A stretch of 64,000 nucleotides of DNA from Chitinimonas arctica (lineage in GTDB: Bacteria; Pseudomonadota; Gammaproteobacteria; Burkholderiales; Chitinimonadaceae). Positions 33,111 through 41,676 of this stretch are shown piece after piece. The stretch is taken from assembly GCF_007431345.1 (NCBI RefSeq), contig NZ_CP041730.1, forward strand, positions 2,790,001-2,854,000. Reading direction: 5' to 3'. The notes beneath the pieces are model-generated. The model was not told the DNA's origin and searched no databases. It was given only the letters and a program-made list of their open reading frames with translations. The stretch's first letter is position 1, and every line of letters starts with the position of its first letter. The position numbers and the translations under genes are program-made.

Positions 33111-34892
33111 TCATTCGATTCCGGATGGAACCACTTTCAGTACTTCTTCCAGCGTGGTCTGCCCGGCGGCGATCTTCTGGGCGCCGGCCAGTTTGAGCGG
33201 CTTGAGGCCATCCTTGATGGCCTGGTCCTTCAGCGCGCCCGGATGGGCCTCGGTGGCGATCAGGCGGCGCAGCTCCTGGCTCATGGATAGCATCTCGTAC
33301 AGACCGATCCGGCCCAGGTAGCCGGTGTTGCGGCATTCCAGGCAACCGACCGCCTTGCAGGCGGTTTTCGGCACGGGGGCCTTCCATGGCGCGACCAGTG
33401 CGTTCCATTCCGCCTCCATGGGCGCGCCCGGCTGTTTGCAGTGCGGGCAGAGGGTGCGCACCAGCCGCTGGGCCATGACGCCCACCAGGGTGGAACTGAC
33501 CAGATAGGGCGGTACGCCCAGCTCCATCAAGCGTGTCACCGCGCTGGGCGCATCGTTGGTGTGCAGGGTGGACAACACCAGGTGACCGGTCAGGGCGGCC
33601 TGGATAGCCATATCGGCGGTTTCGCGGTCGCGGATTTCACCGATCATGATGATGTCCGGGTCCTGCCGCAACAGGGTGCGCACGCATTCGGCAAAAGTCA
33701 GGTCGATCTGCGGTTGCACCTGCAATTGGTTGAACGAAGTTTCTATCATCTCGATCGGGTCTTCGACGGTACAGACGTTGACCTCCTCGGTGGCCAGCTG
33801 TTTGAGCGTGGTGTACAGCGTGGTGGTCTTGCCGGAACCGGTGGGTCCCGTTACCAGCACGATACCGTGCGGCTGGCGCACATAGCCCTGCCAGTTGGCC
33901 TGGTCTTCCGGGCCGAAGCCCAGCGAGGCGAAATCCTTGACCAGGATGGCCGGGTCGAAGATACGCATCACCAGCTTTTCGCCAAAGGCGGTAGGCATGG
34001 TCGAAAGCCGCAGCTCGATTTCGCGGCCATCCGGCGACTTGGTCTTGACCCGTCCGTCCTGGGGCCGGCGTTTCTCCGCCAGGTCCATGCGGCCAAGTAC
34101 CTTGATGCGCGATATCAGCGCATTCATCACCGAGGGCGGCACCTGGTAAACGGCGTGCAACAGCCCATCGATGCGGAAGCGCACATGGCCCGCATCGCGG
34201 CGCGGCTCCAGGTGGATATCGGAAGCGCGCTGCGCGAAGGCGTACTGGAACAGCCAGTCGACCAGGGCGACGATATGGTGATCATTGGCATCGACATTGC
34301 CGGTGCGTCCAAGTTGCACCAGCTGCTCGAAACTGGCCAGGCTGGACTGCGGACCGCTTTGCGCCACCGCCTGCTTGACGAAGCGCGACAGATTGTAGAA
34401 TTCGGGCAGGTAACGGTTGATCTCTTCCGGATTGGCCAGCACGCGTTTGATGCTGCGCTTGAGAATCCGGGCCAACTCGTCCTCCCATTCGCGGACGAAG
34501 GGTTCCGCGGTGGCCAGGGTGACCGAGCCCATATCGACCGACACCGGCAGGATGGCGTAGCGGCTGGCGTAGCCATGGCTGACCACGCCGGCAACACTGG
34601 CGACGTCGATCTTCAGGGGGTCGATATGCAGCCAGGGCAGGTCGATTTTGTTGCCCAGCCAGTTTCCCAGCCATTCCACGTCCATGCGCTCGCCGGTCTT
34701 CAGGCTCTGCCAACCCTGCGGCGCGATCGAGACAAAAGGATGGGTCTTGCCGTGCGCGGATGTCCGGGCCGGTATCAGGAAGGCGCTGGCGGTGTCGGAC
34801 GGGACGTGGCCCTCCTCCGCCAAGGCTTCTACGATGGCCTTGATGGACAGGCGGTGATCGCCATGGCCGCGTATGGGGAGAAATTTTTTCAT
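33111..34892 (-). CDS. GspE/PilB-family secretion or pilus ATPase
   Basis: At 593 residues this is a full GspE/PilB-type hexameric ATPase: an N-terminal MshEN-like region (residues about 20-150), arginine fingers in FAQRASDIHLEPRRDAGHVR, Walker A GPTGSGKTTTLY (about residues 348-359), Asp box VEDPIE, Walker B DPDIIMIGEIRDRETAD, and a C-terminal zinc module (CPHC ... CLEC). It powers type II secretion or type IV pilus assembly. No secretin, pseudopilin or GspF gene is in the window, so it is solitary here. The rest of the machine must lie elsewhere. Confidence 0.9.
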   Translation of the reverse strand: MKKFLPIRGHGDHRLSIKAIVEALAEEGHVPSDTASAFLIPARTSAHGKTHPFVSIAPQGWQSLKTGERMDVEWLGNWLGNKIDLPWLHIDPLKIDVASVAGVVSHGYASRYAILPVSVDMGSVTLATAEPFVREWEDELARILKRSIKRVLANPEEINRYLPEFYNLSRFVKQAVAQSGPQSSLASFEQLVQLGRTGNVDANDHHIVALVDWLFQYAFAQRASDIHLEPRRDAGHVRFRIDGLLHAVYQVPPSVMNALISRIKVLGRMDLAEKRRPQDGRVKTKSPDGREIELRLSTMPTAFGEKLVMRIFDPAILVKDFASLGFGPEDQANWQGYVRQPHGIVLVTGPTGSGKTTTLYTTLKQLATEEVNVCTVEDPIEMIETSFNQLQVQPQIDLTFAECVRTLLRQDPDIIMIGEIRDRETADMAIQAALTGHLVLSTLHTNDAPSAVTRLMELGVPPYLVSSTLVGVMAQRLVRTLCPHCKQPGAPMEAEWNALVAPWKAPVPKTACKAVGCLECRNTGYLGRIGLYEMLSMSQELRRLIATEAHPGALKDQAIKDGLKPLKLAGAQKIAAGQTTLEEVLKVVPSGIE

Positions 34893-35048
34893 TTTTTTTA
34901 AAGCGATTTTCGCGGAATGGCGGTATTTAAGCCGTTTTCCGGCAAATTGTCGCGAACACCCGCCCTGCGGTGCCCGTAAACCCCGTTGCTACGGTGGCAC
35001 GGCCGTCGGAAAACCACCTGCGCGGTACGAATGACATAAAATTACGTC

Positions 35049-35837
35049 ATGACCAATATGATCCGTGCCGATATGCTCCTCACCGAGCGTGGCCTTGCCT
35101 CCTCCCGTACCGCCGCCCAGCAGCAGATTGCCGCCGGTCGGGTTTTTCAACTCGACGCCGGCCGCCGTAGCCCCGTCAGCAAGGCCAGCCAGAAACTGCT
35201 GGCCGATACACCCCTGGAAGTGGAGCCCGACCCCGCCGACCGTTACGTCTCGCGCGGCGGCCTCAAGCTGGCCGGTGCGCTGGCGCACTGTGGCCTCGCC
35301 GTCGAGGGCTGGCGCTGCCTGGACGTGGGCATTTCCACCGGTGGGTTTACCGACTGCCTGTTGCAGGCCGGGGCTGCCTCGGTGGTGGGCGTGGATGTCG
35401 GTCATGGCCAATTGCATCCGCGTCTGGCGGCCGATACGAGGGTCACCCAGTTCGAGCGGGCCAATGCCCGTGCGCTGGATGCCGACACCATGCTGGCAGC
35501 CAATGGCAAGGAGGGCTATGACCTGCTGGTGGCGGACCTGTCCTTTATTTCGCTCACCCTGGTGCTGCCCACGGTGGTACCCCTGATTCGGCCGGGCGGT
35601 CGCTTGCTTTGCCTGGTGAAGCCGCAATTCGAAGTGGGCCGGGACCATATCGGCCGGGGCGGCATTGTGCGCGATCCCGTCTTGTATGCGGCGGTGCGCG
35701 AGAAGCTGGAGACGGCGGTAGGCGAACTGGGGCTGACGGTTTTGGACTGGCTCGACAGCCCGATCACCGGCGGCGACGGCAATCGCGAGTTTTTCCTGCT
35801 GGCCAGCGCACCGGCCACCGTAGTCATTGAAAAATAA
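35049..35837 (+). CDS. tlyA: TlyA-family rRNA 2'-O-methyltransferase (hemolysin A-like)
   Basis: An N-terminal S4 domain (RADMLLTERGLASSRTAAQQ, VFQLDAG) is joined to an FtsJ-like methyltransferase: SRGGLKLAGAL, motif I CLDVGISTGGFTDCLLQAGA, VGVDVGHGQLHPRL, DLLVADLSFISL, and VKPQFEVGRDHIGRGGIVRD. The K-D-K type catalytic residues are present in these segments. TlyA methylates ribose in 16S and/or 23S rRNA; the historical name hemolysin is misleading. The length (262 aa) is normal. Confidence 0.92.
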   Translation: MTNMIRADMLLTERGLASSRTAAQQQIAAGRVFQLDAGRRSPVSKASQKLLADTPLEVEPDPADRYVSRGGLKLAGALAHCGLAVEGWRCLDVGISTGGFTDCLLQAGAASVVGVDVGHGQLHPRLAADTRVTQFERANARALDADTMLAANGKEGYDLLVADLSFISLTLVLPTVVPLIRPGGRLLCLVKPQFEVGRDHIGRGGIVRDPVLYAAVREKLETAVGELGLTVLDWLDSPITGGDGNREFFLLASAPATVVIEK

Positions 35838-36100
35838 GCAGAACTAATAATCTGGATGGACAGTCACATCAGTAGTATCCTCTAATTAACTGGCAAGTTT
35901 GCCAGGCTGAGATTCGAACCGGCTTATTCGCCGGGCAGGCTATGCTTGTAGTAGCGCGTCGTTGCCGAAGGAACGGGTAGAGGTCGGCGGCGAAAAGCGT
36001 GGGAATGCCAAAACAGTTCGTGCCAACGAGCACGGGCAAGGGATTCACGGGCGTAGCCAAGCCCCGCGTCACTGCAGGCGCGAGATCGGAGGACTGTGTC

Positions 36101-37705
36101 ATGACGGCCAGGAAAGTGCTCTACCTCGAGGACAATCCCCTCGATATCACCTTGACCCAGAATGCCTTGCAGCGGGTGGGTGTCGAGCTGGAGATCCATA
36201 TCGCCAACAATGGCGAGGATTACCGGGCCGCCCTGGGTCGGGAGGGCTACGACCTGGTGATCTCCGATAGCAGCGTGCCAGGTTGCGAGGGACACGAAGC
36301 TCTCTGGCTGGCGCAACGTATCCAGCCCGGTGTCCCCTTCCTGTATTTCAGCGGCCATGCCGACGAACTCCACGCCGAAGCCAGCCTGGAAGCAGGGGCG
36401 GTGGATTACATCGACAAGCACGATCTCTGGCGGCTCAAGCACACGGTACGCAAGCTGTTCGACCGTCCGCCGGCAGACGCCGGCGCCGACGGGCTTTATC
36501 TGCATAGCCGTCGCCAGATGCGCCTGGTGCAGGCGGTGCAGGCGCTATCGACCGCACGCCGGCTGGAAGACGTGATGGCCGTAGTGAGCACCGTCGCGCG
36601 CGAACTGGTGCTGGCCGATGGCGCGACCTTTGTCTTACGCGAAGGCGATCAATGCCTGTATGCCGACGAGGATGCGCTGGGCCCGCTATGGAAAGGCCAA
36701 CGTTTCCCCATGGGCAACTGCATCAGCGGCTGGGTCATGCTCAATGGCCGGCAGGCCGTGATACCCGATATCTATGCCGATGATCGGATTCCTCGCGAAC
36801 TCTACCGCGCCACCTTCGTAAAAAGCCTGGTCATGACGCCGGTCAGCCATGGCGAGACGGTTGCCGCGATCGGCACCTACTGGGCGCAAGCCCATTTGCC
36901 GGATGCCGAGGAAACCGCCTTGCTGCAAACCCTGGCGGATACGGTGGCGATGGCGTTGGAAAATGTCCGCTACCTGCGCGAGCTGGAGCAGAAGGCGCAG
37001 GACCGGACCACCGGCCTTTCCGCCATCCAGCAAGAGTTGGAAGCGTATAGCTATGCGGTCTCGCACGATCTGCGGGCACCCTTGCGGACGATCAACGGTT
37101 TCAGCAATATCTTGTTGGAAGAGCATCTGGCCAAGCTGCCAGAAGAGGGACGCCATTACCTGCTGCGCATCTGCGCCGAGGCGGCCCGCATGAACGAGCA
37201 GATCGATGACCTGCTCAAGCTATTCAAGTTGTCCGGCCATCTGGTGCGGCGGGAACGTACCGATCTGGCCCTGCTGGCCAGCCAGGTGGTGGTCCGGCTG
37301 CGTAGCCGCGACCCCAAACGCAAGGCCGCCGTCAACATTGCCAGCACGCTGCCGATCAATGCCGACAAGGCGCTGGTGTTCAGCTTGCTGGAGCAATTGA
37401 TAGGCAATGCCTGGAAATTCTCCGGCCGGCAGGTGCATGGGCAGATCGAGATCGGCATGCAACCCGCAGCGGACGGTGGGGAAGTATTCTTTGTCCGTGA
37501 CAACGGCATCGGCTTCGATGCGACGCGTGTCGACAAGCTGTTCGTCCCCTTCCAGCGCTTCCATCGGGAATCCGATTTCCCCGGTACCGGCATCGGCCTG
37601 GCGATCGCCCAGCGTATCGTGCACCGCCATGGCGGGCGGATCTGGGCCGAATCGGAACCGAACCGGGGCAGCTGTTTTTATTTCACCCTGCCGGAAACTA
37701 ACTGA
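36101..37705 (+). CDS. Response regulator-GAF-histidine kinase fusion
   Basis: GGAGG at 36088-36092 precedes the ATG at 36101 (MTARKVLYLEDNPLDITL), which starts exactly at a receiver domain. Residues 1-120 are REC with Asp56 as phosphoacceptor (VISDSSVPG; the usual M of D-x-x-M-P is Val-Pro here). Residues about 150-300 are a GAF domain (GDQCLYADEDALGP, MGNCISGWVMLNG). Residues about 310-380 are the HisKA with His322 in YAVSHDLRAPLRTINGFSNI, and residues 390-530 are the HATPase with VRDNGIGFDATRVDKLF and GTGIGLAIAQRIVHRHGG. There is no membrane segment, so it is a cytoplasmic kinase controlled by phosphorylation of its own REC plus a ligand or light sensor. No partner regulator is adjacent. 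Confidence 0.9.
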   Translation: MTARKVLYLEDNPLDITLTQNALQRVGVELEIHIANNGEDYRAALGREGYDLVISDSSVPGCEGHEALWLAQRIQPGVPFLYFSGHADELHAEASLEAGAVDYIDKHDLWRLKHTVRKLFDRPPADAGADGLYLHSRRQMRLVQAVQALSTARRLEDVMAVVSTVARELVLADGATFVLREGDQCLYADEDALGPLWKGQRFPMGNCISGWVMLNGRQAVIPDIYADDRIPRELYRATFVKSLVMTPVSHGETVAAIGTYWAQAHLPDAEETALLQTLADTVAMALENVRYLRELEQKAQDRTTGLSAIQQELEAYSYAVSHDLRAPLRTINGFSNILLEEHLAKLPEEGRHYLLRICAEAARMNEQIDDLLKLFKLSGHLVRRERTDLALLASQVVVRLRSRDPKRKAAVNIASTLPINADKALVFSLLEQLIGNAWKFSGRQVHGQIEIGMQPAADGGEVFFVRDNGIGFDATRVDKLFVPFQRFHRESDFPGTGIGLAIAQRIVHRHGGRIWAESEPNRGSCFYFTLPETN

Positions 37706-37732
37706 GCGAAGCGCGGTCAGCGCTAAAGCGGC

Positions 37733-38014
37733 TCAGGCGCTCCGCTCACTATGTCCTAGCGCCTTGTCCGGCGCGATCACGTCGCGCACCCGCTGTTTGA
37801 GTTCGGCGGCGTCCGGGAAGCCTTGGTCGGCTTTGCGCTCCCAGACCGTCACGCCGTTCGCCAGTACCTCGAAAACGCCGCCCGTTCCAGGTTGCAAGGC
37901 GACTTCGCCAATATCCTGCTCGAAGGTGGACAGCAATTCCTGCGCCAGCCAGGCGGCACGCAGTAGCCAGCGGCATTGCGTGCAATAGCGGATTTCGATA
38001 CGGGCTTTGCCCAT
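37733..38014 (-). CDS. SelT/SelW/SelH (Rdx) family thioredoxin-like protein, Cys form
   Basis: The 93 residues have the Rdx fold with the redox motif CxxC in RIEIRYCTQCRWLLRA, where the second Cys replaces the selenocysteine seen in selenoprotein W. The middle GGVFEVLANGVTVWERKADQ and FPDAAELKQRVRD agree with the family. It is probably a small redox protein acting with glutathione or thioredoxin. It is divergent from the PF10136 gene at 38136. Confidence 0.88.
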   Translation of the reverse strand: MGKARIEIRYCTQCRWLLRAAWLAQELLSTFEQDIGEVALQPGTGGVFEVLANGVTVWERKADQGFPDAAELKQRVRDVIAPDKALGHSERSA

Positions 38015-38135
38015 GTTGCTTTCTCCATAGATGCAAGGAATCGATCATGCCGGTGCCCAAGCGCGCGATCGGTTCCGCGACTGCTTGACGACTTTTCATG
38101 TTAAAACCCAAGGACCCGCACAGAATAGCTCGCCT

Positions 38136-40151
38136 ATGACCCAGACTGCTTCGCTCGAAACAGCCCTGCAGCTTATCGTTGCAGCCGGCAAGACCGCTAC
38201 GGCGGGACCATTGGCCGGCTTGGTGGCCGCCATTCGCCCTCGTCGTGCCGACGACCACGATCATCCCGTCAATACCCTGCGGTCACTGGCATTTCTGCTC
38301 AATCAACGGCAGGACTACCGGCGCAGCCTGCGCGAATATCTATTGGAGCTGATCGGCACCCGCCGGCAGCTGCACCTGTACACCGATACCGGCATTCTTT
38401 CCAACGAAGGCTTGTGGAGCGCCTTTGTGCGCAGGCTGGGCGAAAAGCTGCTGCCGGCCGAGTATCGCGACGATTATCTCAAGGATGTGCTGGGCAAGAT
38501 ATTTTCCCGCCATGATGATTATCTGTGGGTGCAGGCCGTCCCGGATACGGTCTGGCTGGAAGTTTGGCGCGCCATGCGCTTCGACGAGGGCAGCCACGGC
38601 GGCGACGCACGCAATACCCGGCTGGAACTGATCGAAGCCGCCCAGGTGTTGTCCTTCCGGATATCGGCCATCGGGCTGGAGCCGGAGCTGGTTCGCAACC
38701 ATCCTGCCATCGAGCAGTTCGAATCGCCTTTCCTGACCCAGAATGTCGCCTTGCGCGACTATCTGGAATGCTACAAGGCACGCTTGATCGACGCGTCCGC
38801 GCTGCACGAGGACGACAGCCATGTGCGTATCCTGCTGGGCCAGTGCGAAGTGATCATCACCAAGCTGCGCAAGACCGCCGCGCAGGAAGGCGTGAGCATC
38901 AGCCTGACCTATCTGATGGTAAGGCTGCAGCAGCATATCGCCCGCCTCTGGCTGGTACTCGATCTATTGGCGCCCGAGCAGGGCAGCCGGGTGCCTATTC
39001 TGGCCGTGCAGTTCTGCAAGCAATTGGTGGAGGCCGACAACCGCAAGACCAGCCTGCGCGATCTGTTCTCCAACAATACCGATCTGCTGGCCTTGCAGAT
39101 CACCGAGCACGCGGGCCGTACCGGCGAGCATTACATTGCCGGCAACCGCGCCGAATGGAAGTCCATGGCACGCTCGGCCATGGGGGCCGGCCTGATCGTC
39201 GGTTTCATGGCCATCCTCAAGATTCTCACCGCCAAGCTCAAGCTGGCGCCGCTGATCGAGGCTTTTGCCTTCAGCATGAATTATTCGCTGGGCTTTATGC
39301 TGGTGCATATCCTGCACTTCACCATCGCCACCAAGCAGCCCGCCATGACGGCGGCCCGGATCGCCGCCAGCATCGAACAGCATGGCATTAAAGGCGAGGA
39401 CCGGCTGGATACCTTGGCCGGCCTGATCGAAGCGGTGGCGCGTACCCAGTTCATCGCCATTCTCGGCAATGTCGCCTTGGCCATTCCCACCTCCTTCGCC
39501 ATCGCGCTGGCGGTAAAGTATGGTCTGGGCGAAGTCTGGGTCACGCCGGAAAAAGCCCACCATCTGCTGCACGATATCGATCCTTTCCACAGCCTGGCCC
39601 TGCCGCATGCGGCCATCGCCGGCTGCTGCCTGTTCCTGGCGGGACTGATCTCCGGCTATTACGACAACAAGGCGGTCTACAACCGCATCCCTGAACGGCT
39701 GATGCAACTGGGCTGGCCACGCCGGCTGTTTGGCGAAGCGCGCTGGCAGCGGGCCTGCCGCTATATCGAAAACAATCTGGGCGCCCTGGCCGGTAATTTC
39801 TTCTTCGGCATCATGCTGGGCTCGATGGGCACGGTGGGCTATCTGCTGGGCTTGCCGCTGGATATCCGCCATATCACCTTCTCGTCGGCCTTCCTGGCCT
39901 ACTCGGCGGTAGCGCTGGACTTCCAGTTGGGCTGGGAGGTGTGGACCCTGTCCATCGTCGGGATCGTATTGATCGGCCTGACCAACCTGGCCGTCAGCTT
40001 CGGCCTGGCCCTGTTCGTGGCCATGCGCTCGCGGCGGATTCGCTTTGTGGATGGCTGGGCGTTGACGCGGCGGTTGCTGAGGCGCTTTGTCCGTGCGCCG
40101 CAGCGGTTCTTTATTCCGCCGAAGGATCAGGCGGCAAACGGGGGGACATAG
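38136..40151 (+). CDS. Membrane protein of the 'site-specific recombinase' PF10136 family (name misleading)
   Basis: The ATG at 38136 (MTQTASLETALQLI) gives 671 aa. The first two thirds are soluble and helical (RSLAFLLNQRQDYRRSLREY, YLLELIGTRRQLHLYTDTG). From about residue 350 there are several hydrophobic spans (SAMGAGLIVGFMAILKILTA, SLGFMLVHILHFTIATKQPA, FFGIMLGSMGTVGYLLGL, WTLSIVGIVLIGLTNLAVSF). This matches PF10136, named from Neisseria work on a gonococcal recombinase, but no recombinase catalytic residues are visible and the membrane topology argues for a transport or envelope role. The function is unknown. Confidence 0.82.
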   Translation: MTQTASLETALQLIVAAGKTATAGPLAGLVAAIRPRRADDHDHPVNTLRSLAFLLNQRQDYRRSLREYLLELIGTRRQLHLYTDTGILSNEGLWSAFVRRLGEKLLPAEYRDDYLKDVLGKIFSRHDDYLWVQAVPDTVWLEVWRAMRFDEGSHGGDARNTRLELIEAAQVLSFRISAIGLEPELVRNHPAIEQFESPFLTQNVALRDYLECYKARLIDASALHEDDSHVRILLGQCEVIITKLRKTAAQEGVSISLTYLMVRLQQHIARLWLVLDLLAPEQGSRVPILAVQFCKQLVEADNRKTSLRDLFSNNTDLLALQITEHAGRTGEHYIAGNRAEWKSMARSAMGAGLIVGFMAILKILTAKLKLAPLIEAFAFSMNYSLGFMLVHILHFTIATKQPAMTAARIAASIEQHGIKGEDRLDTLAGLIEAVARTQFIAILGNVALAIPTSFAIALAVKYGLGEVWVTPEKAHHLLHDIDPFHSLALPHAAIAGCCLFLAGLISGYYDNKAVYNRIPERLMQLGWPRRLFGEARWQRACRYIENNLGALAGNFFFGIMLGSMGTVGYLLGLPLDIRHITFSSAFLAYSAVALDFQLGWEVWTLSIVGIVLIGLTNLAVSFGLALFVAMRSRRIRFVDGWALTRRLLRRFVRAPQRFFIPPKDQAANGGT

Positions 40152-40204
40152 GCGAGCCGGACAACACGGATACGCAGCGTGTACGATGTGGTTCGCTTAG
40201 TGAG

Positions 40205-40624
40205 TTAAGCCGGGTGCGGAATGGTGTAGGTCTTTAGTTTGACGGCGCCATCTTCGGCTTCGCTTACCTCAAGTGCGGTATTGATCAAGTCATTCAAACC
40301 CGCCAGCTCACTCAGCACGATTCCAAATAGGTCGTGTTGACGAGCCAAATCCATCACTTGCGCCGAGTTCAAGCAGATCAAGCCCGCGTGGATCGGCTGC
40401 TTGGCATGGAGCCCGCCGGGGTGTCCTGAACTGCCTCGGAAATCGATCGAGTTATTAGTAACAAAGGTGAAGTCATTCGCCACTACATGTTCGATCAATC
40501 TCCAGTCCTTCGTTCCAGCCAAGCCGCGATAACGGATACAGGTTGACTCAAGATAGCCAGCGTCAATAGCACGCTGCACCAGCTCGGGCGAGAGGCACTC
40601 GTCTATAAGTAGCTTGAATGTCAC
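40205..40624 (-). CDS. DUF5615 PIN-like protein, predicted toxin
   Basis: The GTG start at 40622-40624 overlaps the stop of the upstream gene by four bases. The 139 residues begin MTFKLLIDECLSPELVQRAI and contain ANDFTFVTNNSIDFRG: Asp8, Glu9 and the later D/N-rich segment give the PIN-type acidic set of the DUF5615 family, predicted nucleases of VapC-like toxin-antitoxin pairs. It is cotranscribed with the DUF433 gene. Its base composition looks lower in GC than the neighbours, suggesting transfer. Confidence 0.78.
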   Translation of the reverse strand: MTFKLLIDECLSPELVQRAIDAGYLESTCIRYRGLAGTKDWRLIEHVVANDFTFVTNNSIDFRGSSGHPGGLHAKQPIHAGLICLNSAQVMDLARQHDLFGIVLSELAGLNDLINTALEVSEAEDGAVKLKTYTIPHPA

Positions 40625-41301
40625 GCCCGAGCAGTCCTTACGATTCGCTCGGTACGTAGTTGTAGCTCAGGATAGGCCTCGGCAAGATTCCTAGGCCGCC
40701 CTCGGCGAGGGTGAACTTGCATATAGGTGCGTGCTGCTGCTAGATGAGCTTTCGTAAGAAATGGATACGAGGTGCACAAGCGATCCAGAGCAATGCCCTT
40801 GTCGAGAGATGCCAGCACAATGTCGACTGGAACGCGAGAGCCTGCAAAGACGGGGACGCCGCCCAAGATTTCAGGGTCTGTAACTACCAGTGCATCTGCC
40901 TGGTCGACTTCTTTCATGCGTGCAAGTGTTTTGGCGATGAATGGGGCCACATCAATCTCCACGGAAGATTGCGTTACTTTCCAGCTCATTTCGGCAGGCA
41001 AAAAAATCAGCGTGTAGACATCGTTCTTGCAACATAGACGTTCGACACGGTCGGTCAGTTCCGCGAGTACTAGCCGCCGGGCTGCGGGCAAAAGCGTATC
41101 CTCGGTGCCAAAGTAGAACCTGGCAAAAGCAGCCGATAGTCTAGTGAACAGGCGACGACCACGCTCGTGTTGCTCGAAAAGTTTGGCTGGCACGATCTGG
41201 TCATCGACCATGCGATTGACCTGCCGATCTGAAAGTTCAGCGAGGTACGCGGCTTCTGCAGTGGGAACGAAAACTGGCCGATTTGACATGATGATATCCA
41301 T
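40621..41301 (-). CDS. DUF433 protein with N-terminal extension, predicted antitoxin
   Basis: The C-terminal 90 residues are a DUF433 antitoxin-type domain (VVTDPEILGGVPVFAGSRVP, then LDRLCTSYPFLTKAHLAAAR). The N-terminal part (FVPTAEAAYLAELSDRQVNR, MVDDQIVPAKLF) reads like a MerR-like helix-turn-helix, so this antitoxin may bind DNA and autoregulate. DUF433 genes usually precede DUF5615 genes, exactly as here with a four-base overlap. The length of 226 is longer than the minimal DUF433 protein of about 75-110 residues. An alternative start is MSNRP at 41287-41289. Confidence 0.75.
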   Translation of the reverse strand: MDIIMSNRPVFVPTAEAAYLAELSDRQVNRMVDDQIVPAKLFEQHERGRRLFTRLSAAFARFYFGTEDTLLPAARRLVLAELTDRVERLCCKNDVYTLIFLPAEMSWKVTQSSVEIDVAPFIAKTLARMKEVDQADALVVTDPEILGGVPVFAGSRVPVDIVLASLDKGIALDRLCTSYPFLTKAHLAAARTYMQVHPRRGRPRNLAEAYPELQLRTERIVRTARA

Positions 41302-41676
41302 CCGAGTGTTCGGAAGAATAGTATGCCGAAAAGCCTATTAAACGTACAGCGTGTGGAAAACCAACTGGAAGCAGCCAGCCTACTACCCACTCCTATCGCA
41401 GGTAGAGCATCATGCTCCCTAAACGGAAAGCCCCCTCGCGTGTGGAGGGGGCTTCGGAAAGTGGGCTACCTGGAGTTGGCGTATTTGAGAATACGCTTAC
41501 GATCATGATGGCATTATCGCAACTACTACCCAGGTGGTGATGAGCGCTTAGGCCTCTGCCATCACTGCACGAAAAGCATAGCAAGAGTGTTATTTGTGCA
41601 CAATTCGTAAACCGCGCTTGTTGAACAGGTGTGCTCCCCCCGACCTCACCGATGCGACCGTATAAGGAGCGCGCCC
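41302..41676. other. About 375 bases with no gene, AT-richer than its flanks, containing an isolated terminator
   Basis: No reading frame is convincing. An orphan hairpin at 41430-41452 sits in the middle, more than 120 bases from any annotated gene end. A loose inverted match joins CCAACT near 41360 with AGTTGG near 41473. The stretch could be a short RNA gene, a scar of an inserted element, or the far end of the toxin-antitoxin island. Confidence 0.4.
41430..41452. terminator. Orphan terminator-like hairpin
   Basis: GCCCCCTC and GAGGGGGC form a perfect stem with a seven-base loop (GCGTGTG), with AAA before it and TTC after it. It looks like a typical intrinsic terminator, yet no protein gene ends within 120 bases on either side. 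Confidence 0.6.

Noticed and set aside
33441..34901. 486-codon plus-strand frame opposite the GspE/PilB gene
   Set aside because: Antisense shadow; the minus strand encodes intact Walker A and Asp-box motifs.
35049..35837. Hemolysin label for the TlyA-family gene
   Set aside because: The sequence is an S4 plus FtsJ-like rRNA methyltransferase; the haemolytic label is historical.
35905..35935. TTCGAA-containing string resembling the T-arm of a tRNA
   Set aside because: No acceptor or anticodon stem can be folded around it; the same applies to a GAATCGAACC string near 13108.
38136..40151. Site-specific recombinase activity for the PF10136 protein
   Set aside because: No catalytic Ser or Tyr recombinase motif and several membrane spans; the family name is misleading.
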